This document shows positions 12,583 to 17,494 of a DNA stretch of 17,494 nt, in pieces. Origin of the DNA: Methylobacterium sp. (lineage in GTDB: Bacteria > Pseudomonadota > Alphaproteobacteria > Rhizobiales > Beijerinckiaceae). The stretch spans positions 1 to 17,494 of the forward strand of contig JAJKJG010000352.1 of NCBI GenBank assembly GCA_021154065.1, written 5' to 3'. The notes under the pieces are model-generated. The model was not told the DNA's origin. It did not search any database and saw only the letters and a list, made by a program, of their open reading frames with translations. Every line of letters starts with the position of its first letter. Position 1 is the first letter of the stretch. The translations under genes were made by a program, and so were the position numbers.

Positions 12583-14108
12583 CGCAGGACGATCCGCCCC
12601 TCCGGCCGCGCCGCGACGGTGCCGAGGCGGCGCACGAAAACCATCACCTCGTTCGCCAGGAGCTTGCCGTCGGTCGGACCGATCAGCACCCGGCCGCGTC
12701 CGAGCGCCGTGTAGTTGTCGCCGCCGGCAAGCAGGAAGTTGTTCGAGGCGACCTTGTAGCGGGCCGCCGGGTCAAGCGGTTTGCCCTCGACCTCGATCGA
12801 GATCACGCGGGCGCCGGCCGGGAGCTTGGGGTCGACCTCGACCTTGAGACCCGAGACTTGCGGGAAGCGTCCGGCCCGGTTCGGCAGCTGCGAGAAACCG
12901 TTCTCCAGCGCCGCGCGCATGTCGGCGCCGGCGAGCTCGACCAACACCGTCGTATTGCCGAACGGCATCTCCGAGAGGATGTCGCGGCGGGTGAGCCGCG
13001 TGCCCGGCGGGTACTGCTTTCCGGCCCGGATGCCGCCGCCATTGGTGATGGCGACATCGGCCCCGGTCGACGCCCGGATGGCGTCCGCAATCAGGTTACC
13101 GATCGCCGCCTCCTGCGTGCCGACCGTCATCGAGCGGCTGTCGAGCGTCGTCGCGGTGGCGCCGATCTCGACCTCGAGCTCTTTCGAGAGCGCGCTCTCG
13201 TAGCGCTGCACGACGGCGAGCACCTCCGGGTCGGGATCGACGGTCATCGAATCGTGGACGCGGAATGCCGGCGACCAGGCGACCTTCCGCGACGCGCCCT
13301 CGCCGGTCACGATCGCGGCGAAGTCGATGGCGGTGACGAAATTGCCCTCCTCGTTCGATTCGACCATCACGGTGCGGCCGTCGTAGCCGATGGCGAGATC
13401 GTGGTCGTGCCCGGTCAGGAGCACGTCGACGAGCCCGGATCGCACGATCGCGTAGTCGCCCTCCCGGTCGGTGTGGGTCACGGCGACGAGGATGTCGGCT
13501 CCCCGGCGCCGCAACGCCTCCGTCTCGGTCCGCAAAGTCTCGAGCTCCGGCAGGAACTTCAGGTCGCCGCTCTGGGACATGCCTGGCGTCGCGGCGAGCG
13601 CGATGCCGACGAGCCCGATCTTGATGGGTCCGAGATCGAAGAGCTCCGAGTCTCTCATGCCCGGCACCGGCGTGCCGTCGGCCTGGCGGATGTTCGCGGC
13701 GAAGTAGGGGAAGCGCGAGGCGCGCATGTGCTTGAAATAGACGTCCGTGCCGAAATCGAACTCGTGGTTTCCGGGCACGAACACGTCGGGCCGGATCATG
13801 TTCGTCAGCTCGACGATATGGGCGCCCTGGTCGAACCCCGACATCAGCGAGGGCGAGAAGGTGTCGCCGGCGTGGCAGAACAGCATCGGCACGCCTCGGG
13901 CGCGCTCCTCCTTGACGACGGCGGCAAGCTTGGCGAAGCCGCCGCGACCCTTGTCGTCGCCCATCCTGTAGATGTCGTTGACGAGGAGCAGCGTGAAGGT
14001 CGGCGCAGCCGGCGCGGCGGCAGCCTCCCTGGACGAGCCGAGCATGGTGACCGACAGGCCGGCCCCAAATCCGAGGCCGAGCGTCTGGCGTCGAGACGGG
14101 TTCGACAT
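12579..14108 (-). CDS. Probable Tat-exported bifunctional metallophosphatase / 5'-nucleotidase
   Basis: This is a 509-residue protein. ATG 14108 is chosen because AGGAG (14117-14121 on this strand) precedes it at 8 bases and a signal peptide starts there; a longer frame to 14189 lacks these. The N-terminus has a twin-arginine-like SRRQTL (5-10), a hydrophobic stretch and an alanine-rich cleavage region (about 29-35), so periplasmic export is likely. The N-terminal metallophosphatase domain shows D45, GD82, GN114-H115-E, a THTD segment and TGHDHD. The C-terminal 5'-nucleotidase domain shows GNLIADAIR, TNGGGIRAG and LLAGGDNY. The first metal motif, DxH in UshA, is D45-I-Y47 here, so the usual histidine ligand is a tyrosine. 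It would hydrolyse nucleotides or other phosphoesters. It is translationally coupled to ung downstream. Confidence 0.9.
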   Translation of the reverse strand: MSNPSRRQTLGLGFGAGLSVTMLGSSREAAAAPAAPTFTLLLVNDIYRMGDDKGRGGFAKLAAVVKEERARGVPMLFCHAGDTFSPSLMSGFDQGAHIVELTNMIRPDVFVPGNHEFDFGTDVYFKHMRASRFPYFAANIRQADGTPVPGMRDSELFDLGPIKIGLVGIALAATPGMSQSGDLKFLPELETLRTETEALRRRGADILVAVTHTDREGDYAIVRSGLVDVLLTGHDHDLAIGYDGRTVMVESNEEGNFVTAIDFAAIVTGEGASRKVAWSPAFRVHDSMTVDPDPEVLAVVQRYESALSKELEVEIGATATTLDSRSMTVGTQEAAIGNLIADAIRASTGADVAITNGGGIRAGKQYPPGTRLTRRDILSEMPFGNTTVLVELAGADMRAALENGFSQLPNRAGRFPQVSGLKVEVDPKLPAGARVISIEVEGKPLDPAARYKVASNNFLLAGGDNYTALGRGRVLIGPTDGKLLANEVMVFVRRLGTVAARPEGRIVLR

Positions 14109-14207
14109 GGCGCACTCTCCTGACGGCCGAGATAGAGCGCGGCAAGCCGGCGCAAGCAAGGGCGCCGCCGCTCGGCGGCCCCCGTCCACATGTCGCAGGC
14201 GCGCGGT

Positions 14208-14236
14208 TTGAAGCGGCGGCGGCGGCTCATTAGAAC
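14208..14236 (+). promoter_or_regulatory. Candidate sigma-70-type promoter for hemH
   Basis: TTGAAG (14208-14213) and TAGAAC (14231-14236) are separated by 17 bases, each matching the consensus at four of six positions. It lies in the divergent gap between the metallophosphatase gene and hemH. A transcript starting about 7 bases downstream would exclude the alternative start at 14190 and leave ATG 14283 as the first suitable start. No Irr- or Fur-type box was recognised by eye. Confidence 0.35.
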
Positions 14237-14282
14237 CGCTCAGGCGCGCCGTCCGGCGCCAAGCGGAAGGCTCGCGTCACCA

Positions 14283-15350
14283 ATGGACCATCTCATCGGA
14301 CCGTCCGCGCCCGCAGCGCCGGCGATCGCCCGCCCGGCCGACCATCCGGCCGCGAGATCGGGCCGCGTCGGCGTGCTCCTCCTCAATCTCGGTACGCCGG
14401 ACGCGACCGACTATCGGTCGATGCGCCGCTACCTCAAGGAGTTCCTCTCCGACCGGCGGGTGATCGAGACCTCGCGCCTCCTCTGGTGGCCGGTGCTGAA
14501 CCTGATCATCCTGACGAAGCGCCCCGGCCCGAAGGGGCAGGACTATGCCAAGATCTGGAACAAGGAACGCGACGAGGGGCCGCTGAAGACGATCACCAGG
14601 GCGCAGGCGGAGAGCCTCGCGCGGCATCTGAGCGGCTCCGCGGGCGATCGGGTCGTGGTCGACTGGGCGATGCGCTACGGCAATCCCGCCGTCGCCGGCC
14701 GCATCCAGGCGCTGCTCCAGGACGGCTGCGACCGCATCCTTCTCGTGCCGCTCTATCCGCAATATTCGGCGGCGACCTCGGCGACGGCCTGCGACCATGC
14801 CTTCCGGGCCCTGATGGACATGCGCTGGCAGCCGGCGATCCGGGTCTCGCCCCCCTATCACGACGATCCGGTCTACATCGACGCGGTCGTATCGGCGATG
14901 AAGCGGGACCTCGCCCGTCTCGATTTCGAGCCCGAGGTGATCCTCGTCTCGTTCCACGGCGTGCCGAAGTCGTACCTGCTAAAGGGCGACCCCTACCATT
15001 GCCACTGCGTCAAGACCTGGCGCCTGATGCGCGAGGCCTTCGGCTGGCCCGAGGAACGCTTTCGCCTCGGCTTCCAGTCGCGCTTCGGCAACGAGGAGTG
15101 GCTGCGCCCCTACACCGACGAGAGCGTGACGGCGCTCGCCCGGAGCGGCGTCAAGCGCCTCGCCATCGTGGCGCCGGGCTTCTCGGCCGATTGCCTCGAG
15201 ACGCTGGAGGAGCTCGACGGCGAGAACCGGCACTATTTCGAGGCGAACGGCGGCGAGCGCTTCGCCTATCTGCCCTGCCTCAACGACCGCGAGGAGGGCA
15301 TGCGCGTCATCCGGCACATCGTCGAGCGCGAGCTCGGGGGCTGGATCTGA
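14283..15350 (+). CDS. hemH: Ferrochelatase
   Basis: This 355-residue enzyme inserts ferrous iron into protoporphyrin IX in the last step of haem synthesis. The N-terminal VGVLLLNLGTPDA, the LKEFLSDRRVIE block and LVPLYPQYSAATSA are family signatures. The iron-site histidine is H225 in SFHGVP and the conserved glutamate is E306 in ADCLETLEE. A DPYHCHC segment follows the histidine, as in other alphaproteobacterial ferrochelatases. The start ATG 14283 fits the usual N-terminus length and lies below the promoter candidate; GGAAGG at 14265-14270 is a somewhat distant ribosome-binding site. An in-frame ATG at 14190 would add a basic, low-complexity 31-residue leader and is less likely. It stands as a single gene, divergent from the metallophosphatase-ung pair. 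Confidence 0.95.
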   Translation: MDHLIGPSAPAAPAIARPADHPAARSGRVGVLLLNLGTPDATDYRSMRRYLKEFLSDRRVIETSRLLWWPVLNLIILTKRPGPKGQDYAKIWNKERDEGPLKTITRAQAESLARHLSGSAGDRVVVDWAMRYGNPAVAGRIQALLQDGCDRILLVPLYPQYSAATSATACDHAFRALMDMRWQPAIRVSPPYHDDPVYIDAVVSAMKRDLARLDFEPEVILVSFHGVPKSYLLKGDPYHCHCVKTWRLMREAFGWPEERFRLGFQSRFGNEEWLRPYTDESVTALARSGVKRLAIVAPGFSADCLETLEELDGENRHYFEANGGERFAYLPCLNDREEGMRVIRHIVERELGGWI

Positions 15351-15398
15351 GTTCTCCACCGCGAGAAGAGGTCCGCGGCACAATTTAAGTCTCGGTCT

Positions 15399-15407
15399 TG
15401 CTATAAC
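15399..15407 (+). promoter_or_regulatory. Extended -10 promoter for the qmcA-nfeD pair
   Basis: The sequence TGCTATAAC (15399-15407) has the TG of an extended -10 followed by TATAAC, five of six bases to consensus, in an otherwise GC-rich gap. No strong -35 is seen 17 bases upstream (CACAAT), which an extended -10 can tolerate. It lies about 40 bases before the SPFH gene. Confidence 0.5.
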
Positions 15408-15449
15408 CCCGGCATCGCCGCCGGAAGAGCGGCGCGAGAGGGGCCCGCC

Positions 15450-16430
15450 ATGCCAATCACGCTCGGCTTCGACGTCTTCGTCGTCGCGTTCGTCATCCTG
15501 GTCGTCGTCACGATCGCGCTCGGCGTGCGCATCGTGCCGCAAGGCTACGCCTACACGGTCGAGCGCTTCGGGCGCTACTCGCGCACGCTCGGGGCCGGGC
15601 TCGGGCTGATCATCCCCTACATGGAGCGCATCGGGCACAAGGTGAACGTGATGGAGCAGGTGCTCGACGTCCCGAGCCAGGAAGCGTTCACGAAGGACAA
15701 TGCCGGCGTGACGATCGATGCGGTCGCCTTCCACCAGGTGCTCGATCCGCCGCGCGCCTCCTACGAGGTGTCGAACCTCGAGCAGGCGCTCCTGATGCTA
15801 ACGATGACCAATATCCGCACCGTCGTCGGCTCGATGGACCTCGACCAGCTGCTCTCGCATCGCGACGAGATCAACGACCGCCTGTTGCGCGTCATGGACG
15901 CCGCCGCCTCGCCCTGGGGCGTCAAGGTCACGCGCATCGAGATCAAGGACATCCTGCCGCCGGCCGACCTCGCCGGCTCGATGGCGCGCCAGATGAAGGC
16001 CGAGCGCGAGAAGCGCGCCGCCGTGCTCGAGGCCGAGGGCCTGCGCCAGGCCGCGATCCTCAAGGCCGAGGGCGACAAGCAGTCGCAAATCCTCTCGGCC
16101 GAGGGCCGCAAGGAAGCGGCGTTCCGCGACGCCGAAGCCCGCGAGCGCCTCGCCGAGGCCGAAGCCAAGGCGACCGCGATGGTGAGCGAGGCGATCGCCC
16201 GCGGCGATCTTGCGGCGGCGAATTTCCTCGTCGCCGAGAAATATATCGATGCCATCCGGGCGCTCGCCACCGCCCCGAACCAGAAGGTGCTTATCGTCCC
16301 GACCGAGCTCGGCGGCCTCGCCGGCACGCTGGGCGGCATCGCCGAGATGACCCGCGCGGTGTTCGGCGAGGCCGGCGCGGGCGGGCTGCCGCGGCAGAGC
16401 CGCAGCCTGCCGCCGGCGACCAAGGCCTGA
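15450..16430 (+). CDS. qmcA: SPFH/stomatin-family membrane protein, QmcA (paraslipin) type
   Basis: This 326-residue protein has one N-terminal membrane helix (about residues 7-28). An SPFH/band-7 domain follows, beginning at VRIVPQGYAYTVERFGRYSR and running to about residue 190. After it comes a long alanine-, glutamate- and lysine-rich coiled coil (EREKRAAVLEAEG and EAEAKATAM). Proteins of this type assemble into large membrane-bound oligomers and are thought to organise membrane microdomains and protect or regulate membrane proteases. The nfeD-like partner starts 10 bases downstream, the usual pairing for this family. Translation start ATG 15450 follows GAGAGG about 8 bases upstream. QmcA is the best label; the phylogenetic subgroup was not tested. 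Confidence 0.93.
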   Translation: MPITLGFDVFVVAFVILVVVTIALGVRIVPQGYAYTVERFGRYSRTLGAGLGLIIPYMERIGHKVNVMEQVLDVPSQEAFTKDNAGVTIDAVAFHQVLDPPRASYEVSNLEQALLMLTMTNIRTVVGSMDLDQLLSHRDEINDRLLRVMDAAASPWGVKVTRIEIKDILPPADLAGSMARQMKAEREKRAAVLEAEGLRQAAILKAEGDKQSQILSAEGRKEAAFRDAEARERLAEAEAKATAMVSEAIARGDLAAANFLVAEKYIDAIRALATAPNQKVLIVPTELGGLAGTLGGIAEMTRAVFGEAGAGGLPRQSRSLPPATKA

Positions 16431-16440
16431 GGCGGCCGCG

Positions 16441-16890
16441 ATGGTCGCCGCCTTCTTCTCCAGCCTCGGACCCTGGTCCTGGATCGTCCTCGGCCTCGCG
16501 CTGATGGGACTCGAGCTCCTCGCGCCCGGCGTCTTCCTGCTCTGGCTGGGGCTCGCGGCGGTCGCGACGGGCGTGCTCGACTGGGCCTTCGATCTCAGCT
16601 GGCAGGCGGCGGCGATCTGCTTTGCGATCCTTTCGGTGGCGTCCGTGCTGCTCGGCCGGATGGTGACGCGCCATCCGGAAGAGGAGGATGCGGGTCCATC
16701 CGCCCTCAACCGTCGCGGCCATGCCCTCGTCGGACGCGTCTTCACCTTGGAGACGCCGATCGTCGAGGGCAGCGGCCGCATCCGCGTCGACGACTCGTCC
16801 TGGCGCGTCACCGGCCCGAGCGCGCCGGCCGGCGCGCAGGTCCGTGTCGTGCGGGCGGACGGCGCCACGCTGGTGGTGGAGCAGGCGTAA
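16441..16890 (+). CDS. NfeD-like membrane protein (short YbbK type), partner of QmcA
   Basis: This 149-residue protein has hydrophobic helices over roughly residues 10-75 (WIVLGLALMGLELLAPGVFL and following) and a soluble C-terminal beta domain of the NfeD OB-fold type (about 88-149, GHALVGRVFTLETPI and GAQVRVVRADGATLVVE). It lacks the N-terminal serine-protease domain found in long NfeD proteins, so it is the short form. NfeD proteins bind their cognate SPFH oligomers, and the tight linkage to qmcA (10 bases) supports that. The gene ends convergently with the secreted protein gene at 16936. Confidence 0.9.
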   Translation: MVAAFFSSLGPWSWIVLGLALMGLELLAPGVFLLWLGLAAVATGVLDWAFDLSWQAAAICFAILSVASVLLGRMVTRHPEEEDAGPSALNRRGHALVGRVFTLETPIVEGSGRIRVDDSSWRVTGPSAPAGAQVRVVRADGATLVVEQA

Positions 16891-16899
16891 CGCCGTTGT

Positions 16900-16966
16900 C
16901 GGGCCACCGGCCCGCGGCTGCGCATCCGACGGCCGCTATTTGCAGCGCAGGTAACGCCGGCCGTCG
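16900..16966. terminator. Possible bidirectional terminator region between convergent genes
   Basis: CGGGCC (16900-16905) and GGCCCG (16909-16914) form a 6-bp stem around ACC. A second perfect 9-base pair, CGACGGCCG (16927-16935) and CGGCCGTCG (16958-16966), overlaps the end of the minus-strand gene. Neither is followed by a T-run, so the call depends on the convergent layout and dyads alone. Confidence 0.3.
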
Positions 16967-17322
16967 ATCTTGATCTCGCGCGGGCTCGTCACGACGATAG
17001 TGGCCTCTTCGGGCTGCGGCGTCGGCGCGTCGTTGCACCGGCAGATCGTGCTCAGGCGGTAGGCGGACGGGCCGGTCTTCCGGACGCGGGTGAGGTCGCA
17101 ACCGCATTCGCCGGTGGCGCTATAGCCCCGGCCGTTGCCGTAGGTCTCGATATAGTGCCCCTCGGCCTGTTCCCTGTAGCTCTTGCAGCCGTTCTCAGTG
17201 ACCGCTCCGAACGCTCCTCTGAACGGAAGCTGCTCGGCGGAAACGGCGGCCGTCGTAACCGGACCAGCGCAAAGCGCCAAGGCTGCGCCAAGAGTCAAAG
17301 CGCGAAGCGCCGGAACGGGCAT
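16936..17322 (-). CDS. Small secreted cysteine-rich protein of unknown function
   Basis: This 128-residue protein has an N-terminal signal peptide (a hydrophobic core LRALTLGAALALCAG and likely cleavage after A29 in VSA). The mature part, about 99 residues, holds six cysteines at 46, 73, 75, 94, 96 and 127, in the pattern C..CxC..CxC..C, consistent with three disulfides in the periplasm. The segments GYSATGECGCDLTRV and YRLSTICRC look like paired beta strands, and the C-terminus KIDGRRYLRCK ends close to the last cysteine. ATG 17322 is preferred over GTG 17352, because it begins the signal peptide and GTG adds ten atypical residues, but no strong ribosome-binding site is seen for either. It lies downstream of the isomerase gene fragment on the same strand. 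I do not recognise the family. Confidence 0.7.
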   Translation of the reverse strand: MPVPALRALTLGAALALCAGPVTTAAVSAEQLPFRGAFGAVTENGCKSYREQAEGHYIETYGNGRGYSATGECGCDLTRVRKTGPSAYRLSTICRCNDAPTPQPEEATIVVTSPREIKIDGRRYLRCK

Positions 17323-17357
17323 GATTATCGCGAACTCTGCGATCTGCCCCACTCGGC

Positions 17358-17494
17358 TCAGGCCGCGCCGGCGCGCAGCAGGTCGAGGAAATGCACCAGC
17401 CCGACCGGCCGCGCCTCCTCGACGACGACGAGCGAGGTGATCTTGCCCGTCTCCTGCATCTCGAGCGCCTTCGCGACGAGCTCGTCCGGGGCGA
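17358..17494 (-). CDS. C-terminal end of a KpsF/KdsD-type arabinose-5-phosphate isomerase (CBS domain), truncated by the window edge
   Basis: Reading the minus strand from the window end gives an open frame of 45 residues ending in TGA (17360-17358). The fragment, with ALEMQETGKITSLVVV, then RPVGLVHFLDLLRAG and a final AA, matches the last half of a CBS domain. The ending VGLVHFLDLLRAG resembles the C-terminus of KpsF/GutQ/KdsD sugar-phosphate isomerases (typically VGI.HIHDLLRAG), which make arabinose 5-phosphate for KDO and lipopolysaccharide synthesis. Other CBS proteins cannot be excluded from so short a piece. It precedes the secreted cysteine-rich gene by 35 bases on the same strand. Confidence 0.7.
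   Translation of the reverse strand, partial: APDELVAKALEMQETGKITSLVVVEEARPVGLVHFLDLLRAGAA

Noticed and set aside
14109..14189. Extended N-terminus for the metallophosphatase
   Set aside because: It would bury the Tat-type signal peptide 27 residues inside; ATG 14108 has a proper AGGAG in front.
14190..14282. Extended N-terminus for ferrochelatase starting at ATG 14190
   Set aside because: It would add an arginine-rich leader unlike known HemH N-termini and would place the start upstream of the only promoter candidate.
1..17494. CRISPR array, tRNA/rRNA genes, integrase or IS element
   Set aside because: No regularly spaced repeats, cloverleaf-like segments, transposase or integrase frames were seen; all genes have similar composition, so there is no clear sign of a recent mobile insertion.

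Overview
The window is GC-rich DNA from an alphaproteobacterium, most likely order Hyphomicrobiales (Rhizobiales). This rests on the base composition, the gene content (Liv-type importers, BKACE, alphaproteobacterial-type ferrochelatase, QmcA-NfeD pair) and intergenic palindromes of types I recall as widespread in that order (a CTCATCCTGAGGTGCGAG type and a CCCCTCCCCC...GGGGGAGG type). The species is not identifiable from sequence alone. No tRNA, rRNA, CRISPR array, transposase or phage gene was seen.

Region 1 (1-11884, all plus strand) looks like one catabolic island. It opens with the 3' part of a Liv-type periplasmic binding protein. Next comes a protein with seven tryptophan-centred repeats that suggest a seven-bladed beta-propeller. 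A LivH permease and an 838-residue LivM-LivG-LivF fusion then follow, so two polypeptides supply all four importer core domains. Five enzymes come after the importer: a lambda-crystallin/L-gulonate-3-dehydrogenase-like enzyme, a beta-keto acid cleavage enzyme (BKACE, DUF849), a histidinol-dehydrogenase paralogue of the sulfopropanediol-dehydrogenase type, a classical SDR and an amidase-signature hydrolase. Together they suggest uptake of a small polar, hydroxylated and possibly amide-bearing compound, hydrolysis, stepwise oxidation to a beta-keto acid, and cleavage with acetyl-CoA. The substrate cannot be read from the sequence. Palindromic elements sit at four junctions inside the island and may divide its transcript; the largest is a roughly 250-bp inverted repeat between the HisD-like gene and the SDR.

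Region 2 (11881-14108, minus strand) holds a probable Tat-exported 5'-nucleotidase-family metallophosphatase and a family-1 uracil-DNA glycosylase, joined by an ATGA overlap. The glycosylase converges on the amidase so tightly that their TAA stop codons overlap inside one TTAA.

Region 3 (14283-16890, plus strand) is housekeeping: ferrochelatase (hemH), then a stomatin/SPFH protein (QmcA type) with its NfeD partner behind a recognisable extended -10 promoter.

Region 4 (16936-17494, minus strand) holds a small secreted six-cysteine protein of unknown function. Upstream of it is the 3' end of what looks like a KpsF/KdsD-type arabinose-5-phosphate isomerase (final CBS domain), cut by the window edge.
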